Shown: piece after piece, positions 25,387-34,948 of the stretch
How positions within the stretch are numbered: the stretch's first letter is position 1
How the letters are laid out: every line of letters begins with the position of its first letter
Assembly: GCF_008923185.1 (NCBI RefSeq)
Contig: NZ_WBMT01000036.1
Location: forward strand, 1-64,000
Length of the DNA: 64,000 nt
Origin: Actinomadura rudentiformis
GTDB lineage: Bacteria > Actinomycetota > Actinomycetes > Streptosporangiales > Streptosporangiaceae
Direction: 5' to 3'
Notes under the pieces: model-generated
Told to the model about the DNA's origin: nothing
The model's database searches: none
What the model saw: the letters and a program-made list of their open reading frames with translations, nothing else
Position numbers and translations under genes: made by a program

Positions 25387-25788
25387 GGCGATCTCGGCCT
25401 GACCTGTGTCCCCAGCTGATGGCTCGTTCTGCAGACGAGCAGGACTCGGTGCCCTGTGCGGTGGTCTCCCCTCAGACCTGCTCGGTCCTGAACGGGCGAT
25501 TGCACGGGTGCGCGTCTCGGCGATCCTGCTAGGCATTCGCCTGGCGGTGCCCTGGGTCTCCGCACGGCGGCGGACTGGCCCCTCGCACGGCGGACTGGGC
25601 GTTGATCCGGCGGCGGACTGGACCCGCGTGTTGGGCGAGCTCCGCACCACCGCCCGCGATCACGGTCCGTGACGGCCAGGGGGCGTCAACCTCGCCCGGC
25701 AGGGTCACGCACCCGTTGCGGAATCCGGGGAGTCAGCCGTCGGGACGGGACGGCCCACGCCAGCCGTCTCTTGGGGTAAGAGAAGGCG
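25387..25788. other. Intergenic region with short GC repeats
   Basis: About 400 bases between convergent genes. CGGCGGACTGG occurs three times within 25565-25621. No recognisable gene; a rightward frame of 88 codons has no family resemblance. Confidence 0.4.
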
Positions 25789-25830
25789 GCGCCCGTCGCC
25801 GGCCGGATTCCCCGGCCGTGCGACGGGCGC
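25789..25830. terminator. Strong bidirectional terminator hairpin
   Basis: Perfect 11-base arms GCGCCCGTCGC (25789-25799) and GCGACGGGCGC (25820-25830) enclose a second nested stem (CGGCCGG and CCCGGCCG) with an ATTC loop. It lies between the convergent TetR gene and secreted-protein gene, 18 bases from the stop of the latter. Confidence 0.8.
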
Positions 25831-25848
25831 TGTGGTGGCGGGGTCGGA

Positions 25849-27648
25849 TCAAGGGGTGAGGCCGTAGGCCCGGATCAGGGTCTGGTCCACGGCATTGCCC
25901 CGGTCGTCTTTGGCGGTGGCGTGCAGCGACACGTGCTCGCCGTTGTTCGGATGCTGCAAGCTGGCGATCCAGCGGCCATTTTGCTTGGTGAGGTTGACCG
26001 GTTGCCAGGTTTTGCCGTCGTCGTAGGAGGCGCGCAGCGTCAGTTTCCGGATGGCGCCGATCGTGGCGCCGGTGGGATGTTCAACGTTCACGGTGAAGTC
26101 GTTGCGCGCGCCGGCCTTGGCCCGATTGTGCTCATCGAGACGCATGCCGTAGTACCGCACGGCCAGTAGCGGCAACGCTGCCTCGTCCGCCCGTTCGGAA
26201 CTGAAGGTCCAGGTGACGTCCTGCGCGGTGGAAAGGTCGGACCAGGGTGTGTTGCGCTGTACCTGTGTGCGCACCTGGTAGGTGGCGCGCTCCGGCGGCA
26301 CCTCAGCGTGGATCTCACCGGGCACCTCACTGGTGCCGGCAAGCACGCCATCACGGGTCAGCGTGGTGCGCCCGCTCGCATGTGCGAACGAGCCACCTTG
26401 ATGGCCGGGTTCGGCATCGGTGAGCATGGGCATCGTGACGGCCAGTTCGTCGCCACGCCGAACGCCACCGTCGGCTGCGGCCGGCCCAAAGGGTGCGGTA
26501 TTCCACGCCCAGGTATGGCGATCGCCGCGGGCGAGCTGCCCCGCCCTGTGGTGAAAGGTGTCGGTGTTGCCGGGGGAGAAGTCACAATCCCGGGTGGTGA
26601 CACCGAAGGAGCGTTCCCACGAATAGCCGGGAGAGAAGTATTCGGTTCGCGTCGCCGGCAGCGCACCGATGCCGGAGTACCTGCTGATTGACAGCCCCGC
26701 TGCGGGCAGGTCGGCGCCGGCGAGGGCGCCGCCACAGGCCGGCCGTCCTGGTGAGGCATGGTTCACCTGCGCGGTGGCGAGGTCGCGGGTACGGGCGTGG
26801 AAGGCCAGATCGTCACCGATGGAGCCCGAGCGGCTGAAGGCCAGGTTGTACACATAGGGGCTGCCGGTCTCGTCACCGCCCTTGGTGAACATGGCGACGG
26901 CGTTCAGCACCAGGCCGGGTGCCGACCCGGCTGCTGCCACATAGTAACGGCGGGTCATCTCGAAGGCGCTCACGAGATCCTCGTCCGCCACCTTTTGGGT
27001 GATGACGAGATAACCTTCGCGCATGCCGGCGTCGGGACGATCCGTCGTCACCGGCGGCTTTCCCCGGCGTGCGTCAAGTACGACCTCGGCTGCCTGGGTG
27101 ATGTGAACCTGCGGGTCGAACACCAGCGTCGTGGAGACCTCACCGGCTTCCGGCGTCCGCACATTCACATACAGGCTGTAGCGGCCCGCCGGGAGCTCGA
27201 CTTCGCCGCGCCCGTCGTTGAGGGGCACGCTGAAATGGTCGCCGGTGGCGAGGTCGTCGATGACCACGCGTCTGGCGTTCTCCACACTGGGAGCGTTCCC
27301 GGTGCGGTCGAGCACGGAGAACGTGACCCGGTGGGTCGGTTCGCCGCGTCTGCGGGGTGAGGGAGGGTCGGCTGGGGCCGTCGGCATGCCCAGCGCACGC
27401 CGCGTTTCCGCGGAGAGCGCTCTGCCGTCCACATCGCCGCGCACGGTCGTACGGTCGAACCGTCCTCCCTGAGCTCGCGCGCTCGGCGCATCTGCCAGCC
27501 GGTAACGGTGCAGCGAGTCCGTTCGGGTGACATCGCGTCGCTCGTTCGCATGCGCGGTACGGCCGTCCGTCGCCGACACCGTCACTGCCAGCACAGCTGT
27601 GACGGCAACGGCGAGACGGCCGACTCTTAAGGACAAGCTTCCCCTCAT
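25849..27648 (-). CDS. Large secreted protein, family not identified
   Basis: A 599-residue exported protein. It has a Sec signal (basic start, then LAVAVTAVLAVTVSATDG, ending near the AHA at about residue 34). Beta-rich domains follow: a carboxypeptidase-like segment (VELPAGRYSLYVNVRTPEAGEVSTTLV, shown by its first residues only in part) and a C-terminal Ig-like domain (LTLRASYDDGKTWQPVNL). By memory such modules form the C-terminal halves of large actinobacterial subtilases, but no Asp-His-Ser protease domain is present. ATG 27648 follows AGGAAGG. Probably binds or acts at the cell surface; role unknown. Confidence 0.7.
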   Translation of the reverse strand: MRGSLSLRVGRLAVAVTAVLAVTVSATDGRTAHANERRDVTRTDSLHRYRLADAPSARAQGGRFDRTTVRGDVDGRALSAETRRALGMPTAPADPPSPRRRGEPTHRVTFSVLDRTGNAPSVENARRVVIDDLATGDHFSVPLNDGRGEVELPAGRYSLYVNVRTPEAGEVSTTLVFDPQVHITQAAEVVLDARRGKPPVTTDRPDAGMREGYLVITQKVADEDLVSAFEMTRRYYVAAAGSAPGLVLNAVAMFTKGGDETGSPYVYNLAFSRSGSIGDDLAFHARTRDLATAQVNHASPGRPACGGALAGADLPAAGLSISRYSGIGALPATRTEYFSPGYSWERSFGVTTRDCDFSPGNTDTFHHRAGQLARGDRHTWAWNTAPFGPAAADGGVRRGDELAVTMPMLTDAEPGHQGGSFAHASGRTTLTRDGVLAGTSEVPGEIHAEVPPERATYQVRTQVQRNTPWSDLSTAQDVTWTFSSERADEAALPLLAVRYYGMRLDEHNRAKAGARNDFTVNVEHPTGATIGAIRKLTLRASYDDGKTWQPVNLTKQNGRWIASLQHPNNGEHVSLHATAKDDRGNAVDQTLIRAYGLTP

Positions 27649-28012
27649 GTGCACCTTCCTGCTCGGACACTGATTCCGCCTCACCTCCGGACATGTCCGG
27701 CACCACGGGTTTCCCTACACCTGCCCTGCGCCTGTTTCAGCGGGTAGCAAGGTGAGGTCATGGTCGAGCGCTCAATCCAGATGGCTCACGCTGTGGTCAA
27801 TGGCGATCCCACTAATGCCGGCCCGCCGAGCGGTGTGTTAGGGGCGGCAATCCACGGGCGAGCTGATCATCACAGATCACGCATGGCGATACCGGAGAAA
27901 ATACTGCCAACTTTCAACGGAATACCGCCAAGTTCGGCGGAAGCCCGTGACCAGAAGTCAAGCCCCAATTTCACTGGGCGACGTCCATGATCAGCCACCT
28001 GACCGATGTCGC
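27649..28012. other. Intergenic region upstream of secreted-protein gene
   Basis: About 360 bases, AT-richer in places than the genes, with a small hairpin CCGCC-AAGTTC-GGCGG near 27930. It should hold the promoter of the secreted-protein gene. No gene recognised. Confidence 0.35.
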
Positions 28013-28052
28013 CACAAAAAAGAAACAGGCCCGACGACACCGAGGCCGGGCT
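28013..28052 (-). terminator. Intrinsic terminator for the leftward P450 transcript
   Basis: Read on the minus strand, a GC stem (GCCCG/CGGGC around a 13-base loop) is followed by CTGTTTCTTTTTT, a rare T-run in such GC-rich DNA. It lies about 200 bases beyond the P450 stop; no gene was recognised in between. Confidence 0.55.
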
Positions 28053-28256
28053 GCAAGTCGTCCGCACGCAGCAACGTCCCACTTCACTTTCGGGCCCTGC
28101 AGAGATCGAGTCATTTCTCGCAGGCTGGGAGCCGCTCGCTCCACGCCTTACATGCCTGACCAGAGGGCACTTGGACACACCTGATGAGGTCCGGGTTAAA
28201 ACTCCGGAACGTCTGGCGTGGGACTGCGCGAAAGTCCTGAACCAAGGCGGAGGGCA

Positions 28257-29438
28257 TCACCTGACCGTCGTCATGGGGAGTGCGGCGAAACCTCGGATGT
28301 AGGGGGACTGGCGTCGACGGGCCTGGGAAAGGTCGAGGTCGAAGTCAGCGATCCGTGCAGACAACTCCTCCAGCGTCACTCTGGCCTCGAGCCGGGCCAG
28401 AGACGCGCCGAGGCAGAAGTGGGGCCCGTTGCCGAAACTGATCATTGACCCGGTATCCCGGCTCAGGTCATAGCAGTCAGGGTCGGCAAAGACCACCGGG
28501 TCACGATTGGCCGCGCCGGGCAGCAGGAGGACGCGCGATCCCTGCGGTACCGCCACCCCGTGGAGCTCGACTTCGCAAGTCAGCGAACGCAGCACCGTTG
28601 GCGCCGCAGTGTCGTATCGGAGCGTCTCTTCGACCCATTCGGGCACGTGCCCGGCAAGCGCCTTGGCCTTCTGGTCCGGATGGCGCCAGGCCCAATAGAC
28701 GGCGTTGCCAAGCAGGTTGGTGGTGGTCTCGTTGCCGGCACCCACCAGCAGGTGCAGGAACGCGACGATCTCTTCATCGGTGAGGCGATCTCCGTCGACT
28801 TGCGCGTCAAGCAGGGCTGAGACCAGATCGTCCCGCCGGCGGTTCCGGCGTTCGGCCACCAGCTCGGCGAAATGTCCGACGAGCACCAGCAGAGCATCGA
28901 GGCCCTCCTGCGTAACCTCTCGCCCGCCGACTTCGCGATGCAAAGCCACATCCGCCAGGCGACGGACCTCTGCACGGTCAGACGGAGGCACTCCCACAAG
29001 TTCAGAGATCACATCAGTAGGGACCTTGGCGGAGACGTCGGCGATGAAGTCGAACTGCTCGTTCGAGAAGGCGTTCTGAATGTGATGGTGGGCAGCCGCC
29101 CGGATGTGGGGCTCCAGTTCTGCGACCCGCCTGGGAGTGAACACCCGCGAGACAATGGCGCGCATTCTCGTGTGCCGCGGCGGGTCCATGGCTATGAAGG
29201 ACAGCGCGCGCTGGGCCGCCGGCCCCCAGACCGAGGACTCCAGCAACGGCCCGTTGGCGCTAGAGAAGCGCATCGGGTCGCGTAGCGCCGCCATGACATC
29301 CGCGTGTCGTGACAAGGCCCAGAACTCCAGCTCCTCATTGCGATAGAGCGGCGCTTCCTCGCGCAAGCGCGCGTACACCGGATACGGGTCTGAGTCGATG
29401 TCGTAATAGTCGTACGGGCTGAACGTCACATCAGCCAT
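28257..29438 (-). CDS. Cytochrome P450
   Basis: A 393-residue soluble bacterial P450. I-helix LLVGAGNETTTN, K-helix EETLRY (ExxR) and heme-ligand loop FGNGPHFCLGASLA are all intact. ATG 29438 is preceded by GGGAGGTC. The upstream co-directional gene is MetE-like, 173 bases away. No ferredoxin or reductase gene is adjacent, so it must use partners encoded elsewhere. Substrate unknown; the length and motifs are those of ordinary actinobacterial class I P450s. Confidence 0.93.
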   Translation of the reverse strand: MADVTFSPYDYYDIDSDPYPVYARLREEAPLYRNEELEFWALSRHADVMAALRDPMRFSSANGPLLESSVWGPAAQRALSFIAMDPPRHTRMRAIVSRVFTPRRVAELEPHIRAAAHHHIQNAFSNEQFDFIADVSAKVPTDVISELVGVPPSDRAEVRRLADVALHREVGGREVTQEGLDALLVLVGHFAELVAERRNRRRDDLVSALLDAQVDGDRLTDEEIVAFLHLLVGAGNETTTNLLGNAVYWAWRHPDQKAKALAGHVPEWVEETLRYDTAAPTVLRSLTCEVELHGVAVPQGSRVLLLPGAANRDPVVFADPDCYDLSRDTGSMISFGNGPHFCLGASLARLEARVTLEELSARIADFDLDLSQARRRQSPYIRGFAALPMTTVR

Positions 29439-29611
29439 CTGACCTCCCTCAACACACCCGCAAAAGGCACGCGCATGGACGTGGCGCCGCGGCACCTAGA
29501 CGCTCTTCGCGAATGCCACCCGCCCGAGCACGGGTTGGCTGCGGCCGTGCGCGCGGCCTTGAGTTGGTCCCACGAGTCGAGCGGCACTTAAAACCAGGCC
29601 GCCGGTCCCCT

Positions 29612-30736
29612 TCAGCCCCAGACCTCTTCGGCGGTCTCGACGATGAGGCGGAGTTTGGCCCTTTGCTCGTCGTGGCCGAGTACGTTGCCCTCTTCGGTGG
29701 AGGAGAAGCCGCACTGCGGCGAGAGGCAGAGTTGCTCGATCGGCACGTGACGGCTCGCCGCCTCGATGCGGCGCTTCAGGTCGTCCTTGGACTCCAGGGC
29801 GCCGCGCTTGGTGGTGACCAGGCCGAGCACGACCGTCTTTCCCTTGGGAACGAAGCGCAGCGGCTCGAACCCGCCCGACCTGTCGTCGTCGTACTCCAGG
29901 AAGAACCCGTCGACGTTCAGTTCGCTGAACAGCGCCTCGGCGACGAAGTCGTAGCCGCCTTCCGCGGTCCAGGCGGATCGGAAGTTACCGCGGCACATGT
30001 GTGTGGTGACCGCCATCCCGTCCGGTCGCCCGGCGAGTGCGGCGTTGATCTGCCGGATGTAGCGCAGGTGCAGATGCTCGGCGTCGTCGCCGCGTTCGGC
30101 GATCATCGCGCGCTGAGCGGGGTCATTGAGGTAGGCGAGGCTGGTGTCGTCGAACTGCAGATAGGTGCACCCGAGTTCGCCGAGACGCCGCACCTGCTCG
30201 GCGTAGGCCGCGGCCAGGTCGGCCCAGAACTCCTCGACGTCGGGATAGATGGCCGGATCGATGGACGCCGGGCCGCCACGGTAATGGACCATGTTGGGGG
30301 AGGGGATCGTGAGCTTGGGCGTCACACCGGTCCCGGCCGTCAGATCGCGCAGGTAGCCGAAGTCCTCGGCGAAGATGGTCTTCTCCAGGCGGATACGGTC
30401 ATGTACCCGCAGGGCAGCGGTGGTGAACTCGATGTCGCCGTTCTCGCGGTGAAACTGGACTTTGATCTGCTCGTCGGCCGGGCTGATCCCGCCGAGCCGG
30501 TAGATGAAGTCCATGTGCCAAGAGGCGCGGCGGAACTCGCCGTCGGTCGCCGAGCGCAGGCCCACATCGTTCTGCATGGCCACCACCGACCGGATGGCTT
30601 CGTCCTCGATGGCGCGCAGTTCCTCGGTCTTGATTCGCCCGGCGGCGTGCTCGGCCCGGGCGTGCCGCAGTTCGGGCGGTCGGAGCAGGCTCCCGACATG
30701 GTCGGCGCGGAATGGTGGGGTCAGTCTGGCGGCCAT
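29612..30736 (-). CDS. Cobalamin-independent methionine synthase-like protein (MetE C-terminal domain type)
   Basis: A 374-residue protein of the UROD/MetE barrel superfamily, like the single-domain YxjG group. It has FRADHVGSLLRPPEL at the N-terminus, the Zn-site pieces THMCRGN and LCLSPQCGF, and LQFDDTSLAYL in the barrel. It lacks the N-terminal half of true MetE. Probably a thiol methyltransferase; its substrate is uncertain. No folate or methionine gene is nearby, and I saw no S-adenosylmethionine or cobalamin riboswitch upstream. Confidence 0.85.
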   Translation of the reverse strand: MAARLTPPFRADHVGSLLRPPELRHARAEHAAGRIKTEELRAIEDEAIRSVVAMQNDVGLRSATDGEFRRASWHMDFIYRLGGISPADEQIKVQFHRENGDIEFTTAALRVHDRIRLEKTIFAEDFGYLRDLTAGTGVTPKLTIPSPNMVHYRGGPASIDPAIYPDVEEFWADLAAAYAEQVRRLGELGCTYLQFDDTSLAYLNDPAQRAMIAERGDDAEHLHLRYIRQINAALAGRPDGMAVTTHMCRGNFRSAWTAEGGYDFVAEALFSELNVDGFFLEYDDDRSGGFEPLRFVPKGKTVVLGLVTTKRGALESKDDLKRRIEAASRHVPIEQLCLSPQCGFSSTEEGNVLGHDEQRAKLRLIVETAEEVWG

Positions 30737-31122
30737 GACGCTCCCTTCATGAGGATCGGATCAGGCGGTGACGCCCGGTGGGGACGACGCGACGGGCAGG
30801 AACGGCATGGCGGCGACCGCGTACTCGGGTGTCCCTTTGAGCGTTGTGCAACAGGAGGAGCCGGGTGATCACCGCCGCTCTGTAGCCGTCAGGTGCGAGC
30901 CGAGGCGGCGGTCGAACGGGTCGTGCCCAACCAAACCGGCCAGAACCATACGTCCCACGCGCGCCCTCGTCAGCTCACCTGCCCAACACCCTAATACGGG
31001 ACAATGGAGGCTGGATCAGCAGTAACAGCGCGATACACGCTGCAAGATGCAGACGGACTGCTGCCGGTGGCGACGCCGAACAACTGTCGAGGTGTCCATT
31101 CAGAGGGGCGACACCGGCGCCC
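30737..31122. other. Intergenic region, nothing recognised
   Basis: About 385 bases upstream of the MetE-like gene. It should contain that gene's promoter. No coding, RNA or repeat feature was identified. Confidence 0.3.
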
Positions 31123-31306
31123 ACTTCGTTGCGGCAGATGGCCGACCACCTCGCCGCGACTGGCTACACCGTGCTCGCGCCGAACGCCTTCTACCGCCAC
31201 GGGCGAGCACCGTCGTCCCGCTGCACGACCTCTTCGGCGGTGACGACCAAAAAGGCCTCATCGCGATAATGGGGACCCCCGCGGCGGCAGCCGACGCGGA
31301 CGCCTA
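31123..31306 (+). pseudogene. Dienelactone hydrolase fragment with frameshift
   Basis: One frame reads LRQMADHLAATGYTVLAPNA and continues FYRHGRAP, typical of the N-terminal third of dienelactone hydrolases. The sequence then shifts frame near 31212 and continues VVPLHDLFGGDDQKG up to a TAG at 31304-31306. The strand-2 start of the protein and the whole catalytic C-terminus are missing. Clearly decayed. Confidence 0.6.
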
Positions 31307-32375
31307 GCTGACCTCGCTGTCCGCCCGTCCGTCCCGATGCCGGAGCTGACGCTTAAGGCGCTGAGGGCCCAGCTCGGCGCAGGCGAGCTCCGCAGCGACG
31401 TCCTCCGCGCCCCAGCCGACCTCTCGCCGCAGACGAGATTGATCGTCGACGAGATGATCCCGGCAGCCGCCCGAGCCGATCGCCGTGGTCACGGTGGCGG
31501 GACGCAGAACCGGCCGACCTGAGCATCGGAGTGCAGACGGGCAGGGAGTGAGACTGACACAGTGCTCGGCAGCGAGATCACAATTCGCACGCAGATCCCA
31601 TGGGGCAGGGTGGTCGGCCGGACCCACGCGACATCCAGGGCGATCCTCCATAGACCAGGCTGGTCGGCGCGTTGGCGAGTCAACGTTGTTCGATCTTCCG
31701 GGGCGAGGTCGGGTGCTGAAATGACCGTGATGTGCAGTTGATGGATGAGCGATCACCGTTGTAGTCGAGCATCACGTGAGCAGCGGCGGCCGACCTACTT
31801 GAGCAGTGCACCCAACCGCGTCACACCGAGTGACCGACATCTGTCGCGTTAGGTCTCCGATCTGTCGTCCGCTAATGCCGATGTGCGGACGTTGCAAGAA
31901 TCCCCATGCGGACACGTGGGTTGTTCCCCACCCTGTCCCCATGTGTGGGTCTGGGCAGTGACGGTGAACTTGTCGTGCGGGCCTCCTACGACCGACGTCA
32001 TGGTCAGCACCCGCTGCGTCCCTGCCAAGGGCCCATGTCCGCGGCGCCGCCTCGCAGCACCCGGACCCCCCGGCCACCTCGGCAAGCGGCGCATCGGACT
32101 GACGTCGCGACGGCCACGACCGGTAACGCGAGTGGCAACCCTGTACGTCGCCACCGCGCCTCGTCATCGCTCCGATCCGGCCTTGAGCGGAGCAGCAATC
32201 CCCAGATCGGCTCCCGCCCACGCAAGCGAGCATCATGCGCGTGCGCCTGGATACGACCACCCCGGCCGCCCGGTCCGGAGAGGTCCGTCATCACACCGAC
32301 AGGACCGTATCCCCACAGCCCGTACCACGATTGTGACTGCTGTCTGGTGTTCGCCCCGGTGCGCTGCCTCGGGCG
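31307..32375. other. Long non-coding stretch, probably decayed DNA
   Basis: About 1.07 kb with only unconvincing frames in all six phases, next to the dienelactone hydrolase fragment. No transposase, RNA gene or repeat recognised. It may be remnant sequence. It contains nothing that looks like the promoter side of TerD, which starts at 32960. Confidence 0.4.
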
Positions 32376-32960
32376 CTACTGCATGGCGAAACGGATCAGA
32401 GCCTGCCGGTCTCCTTGCTTGATCTTGCCGGTCCGGTTCAGCACTTCGAGCTGCCAATCGTTGCCGTTGCGGAAGGCGCGGCAGATGGCGTTGGCATTGT
32501 CGGTGCCGAGCAGAGACGGCCAGATGTCGGCCACCTGGGTGCTGTCGCCGCCTGTCGCGTCATAGACCTTGAACGAGACGTTGTTGGCCTTGTCGAACGA
32601 ACTGCCCTTCTTGAACGCCGCGGCGATGAACACGATTGCCGTGATCGCGGCCGGGACGTCGGCGAACGTGACGAGAACGGTCTCATCATCCCCGGTCGCC
32701 GCACCGGTCTGCTCATCGCCGGAATGTCTGACCGAGCCGTTGCCGAGCGGATCCAGGGAATCGAGTCCGGCGAACCGCACCGGCTCCGAGCCCTGCATGA
32801 GGACCGCGATCAGATCCAGGTCCACACCCTTCTTACGCCGGGCCTTGCCGAGTATCCCGCCGCTGGACCCGGACGAAGGGTCCCATGCAACCCCGACGGA
32901 CAGGTGGGTGATACCGCTCAGATCGGCGGCCCCGTCATCCTTCGAAAGCGTGATGGCCAT
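32376..32960 (-). CDS. TerD-family calcium-binding stress protein
   Basis: A 194-residue TerD-domain protein: VGVAWDPSSG, then GVDLDLIAVLMQ, DSLDPLGNGSVRHSGDEQTG with the acidic calcium-site residues, and IVFIAAAF. An insertion of basic residues (GGILGKARRKKG) sits between the first two strands, a variant also known in actinobacteria. ATG 32960 follows GAGGGAGAG. It stands alone, not in a ter operon. By family knowledge these proteins relate to tellurite and envelope stress. Confidence 0.88.
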   Translation of the reverse strand: MAITLSKDDGAADLSGITHLSVGVAWDPSSGSSGGILGKARRKKGVDLDLIAVLMQGSEPVRFAGLDSLDPLGNGSVRHSGDEQTGAATGDDETVLVTFADVPAAITAIVFIAAAFKKGSSFDKANNVSFKVYDATGGDSTQVADIWPSLLGTDNANAICRAFRNGNDWQLEVLNRTGKIKQGDRQALIRFAMQ

Positions 32961-33088
32961 GCGCTCTCTCCCTCTGCTTCTACCCACGATCGACCCTATG
33001 CGGTCATGCCGCGGACTGCTCCTCCCTGACGCCATGCCCTATCTGCCGCGCATCCTCATCTGCCGCACGTTGTCCGGTTGCGGGATCG

Positions 33089-33544
33089 TCAATCGGTCCG
33101 CGTGCGGAGGCTCCGCGCCAGGGTGGGGATCATCACCGTCGCAGGGACGAGGTGTAGCCCGAGGAGGGCGGTGGTGGTAGCGGTGTTCGCCCCGGAGAGG
33201 AAGGGCAAGATCAACGAGATCACGGTCAGGGACACTGTCGTCCACACGAATCGTTCGGCGGGGCGAGCGCTCCAACGAAGAAGAGCGACGGCAATGACGA
33301 TGCCCACGACCGAGAAGAAGCCGGTCACCACGGCGAACCCGGACAACGGGATCGACTCGCCACCATCGGGGACCTCGAAGTCGACGCCAACGGCCTGGGC
33401 GAGCGCGGCGGCGAGGGTGGTGGTCACCATCGCTGCGAGCGTGGCGATGAAGCCGGTGCCGGCGAGCCCTCGGAGTCGGTGAGTGTGGCCGGCCTGGTCC
33501 GATGCCGGGCCTGCGACGCCCCCGGTGTCATTCATGCTGTTCAT
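33089..33544 (-). CDS. DUF6069-like four-helix membrane protein
   Basis: A 151-residue protein with four predicted membrane helices (LAGTGFIATLAAMVTTTLAAA; LSGFAVVTGFFSVVGIVIAVALL; WTTVSLTVISLILPFL; LLGLHLVPATVMIPTLA, given in part). It resembles the DUF6069 group. ATG 33544 has AAGGA four bases upstream; an earlier in-frame ATG at 33559 is possible. It lies downstream of the ECF sigma gene in the same direction, so it may be its target or partner (inference). Confidence 0.7.
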   Translation of the reverse strand: MNSMNDTGGVAGPASDQAGHTHRLRGLAGTGFIATLAAMVTTTLAAALAQAVGVDFEVPDGGESIPLSGFAVVTGFFSVVGIVIAVALLRWSARPAERFVWTTVSLTVISLILPFLSGANTATTTALLGLHLVPATVMIPTLARSLRTRTD

Positions 33545-33785
33545 GTCGTCCTTCATCATTCGGTGACTGGCGTAGGAGTGTGTTGACGGTCATGGCCCTG
33601 GGGGTGACGATGCGCACTTTCGCGGTGCGACGGCCGGGGTTCCGCAGGGCGCGGCCGCCGGTGCCGCGGGGCCAGAACCCGGCGTCGCGTCCGAGAGCCG
33701 GCCGGGCCCGCCGTCGCACAGCTCCAGCTGCACCACTCCGCCGCGGCCACCGCGACACGGCGCAGCGCGAGCGTCTGCACCGGGG

Positions 33786-34784
33786 CTACTCCGTGCCGTC
33801 CCCCGGCAGGCGGTTCGGCAGCCTGAGCCGCGGGAACTGGTCGTCGCGGAAGGTGAAGATCTCGGTGATCGCCCCGCGGGTGACGCGCAGGACGTCGATC
33901 GTCAGCGGCAGGTAGGCGCCCTCCTGCTTCCGCCAGAGGTAGAAGGCGACGGCGGGCTGCCGGTTCACGGAGGTTTGGACAGCGCGCAGGTCCTTCATGC
34001 CCTCGAAGCCGTCCTCGACCCAGCTGTTCACCACCGCGTCGCGGCCGACGTACAGGCCCGGCGTGGGCGGCATCGAGCACCGGACGTCCTCCCGCAGCAG
34101 TGCGGCGAGGGCGTTGACGTCCGTGGCCACGCTGGCGTCGGTGAAGCGGCGCACCAGCTCGCGCGTTCCGGCGTCCTCCTCGCCGCCGGTCCAGTCCTGC
34201 CGCTCGGCGGGCAGGTGCTCCCGCATGCCGGCGCGGGCCCGCTGCAGCGCGCTGTTCACGGAGTTGACGGAGTCCCCGAGGAGCTCCGCGACGTCCTTCG
34301 CCGGCCAGCCGAGCACGTCCCGCAGGATCAGCACGGCCCGCGGGCGCGGCGCGAGGTGCTGGACCGCGACCAGGTACGCCAGCTCGATCGTCTCCCGCAC
34401 GACGGCGACAGTCTCCGGCTCGTTCGCGTCGCCCGCGGGCAGCTCGTCGAGCAGCCGGTCCGGGTAGGGCTGCAGCCACAGCACCTCGCCGCCGGTCGCA
34501 GGCTCCGGGCGGCACTTGGCGAGCAGGTCCAGGCAGGCGTTGGTGGCGATCCGGTACAGCCAGGCCCGGACCGTCGAGCGCCCCTCGAAGGTCTCCCGCC
34601 GCCGCCATGCACGGAGGAACGTCTCCTGCACGGTGTCCTCGGCGTCCTCGAACGACCCGAGCATCCGGTAGCAGTGCACGTGCAGCTCCCGCCGGTGCCG
34701 CTCCGCCAGCCCCGAGAACGCAGGCTCGTCGACCTCGCCCAGACCGCTCACGCCCAGCTCCTCCAGCCGCGTGTCCGCACTCAT
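33786..34784 (-). CDS. ECF sigma factor with SnoaL-like C-terminal domain
   Basis: A 332-residue sigma factor. Region 2 (about residues 25-95) includes HVHCYRMLGSFEDAEDTVQE and WLYRIATNACLDLL. Region 4 (about 140-195) includes LAPRPRAVLILRDVLGWPAKDV. An NTF2/SnoaL domain follows (about 205-320), as in the SigJ/ECF41-like and SigG-like families, where it is reported to modulate activity in place of an anti-sigma factor. ATG 34784 has AAGGA seven bases before it. No anti-sigma gene is adjacent. Confidence 0.9.
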   Translation of the reverse strand: MSADTRLEELGVSGLGEVDEPAFSGLAERHRRELHVHCYRMLGSFEDAEDTVQETFLRAWRRRETFEGRSTVRAWLYRIATNACLDLLAKCRPEPATGGEVLWLQPYPDRLLDELPAGDANEPETVAVVRETIELAYLVAVQHLAPRPRAVLILRDVLGWPAKDVAELLGDSVNSVNSALQRARAGMREHLPAERQDWTGGEEDAGTRELVRRFTDASVATDVNALAALLREDVRCSMPPTPGLYVGRDAVVNSWVEDGFEGMKDLRAVQTSVNRQPAVAFYLWRKQEGAYLPLTIDVLRVTRGAITEIFTFRDDQFPRLRLPNRLPGDGTE

Positions 34785-34948
34785 CACGTGATCCTTCCGC
34801 CTCGTCTTGTTCCGTCGTAGGTGTGACGGGTACGGGCGCGAAAACTCATCACCAGGGTCGGTTGGCGCGGCTCGGCAACGCTCTTACGGCCATCGGGCTT
34901 CCCCCCGGGTGCCGGGCGGTCAGGGAGCTGGTCTGGAAAGGCGATGCG

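Noticed and set aside
30737-31122. Riboswitch upstream of the MetE-like gene
   Set aside because: No S-adenosylmethionine- or cobalamin-riboswitch core sequence could be seen.
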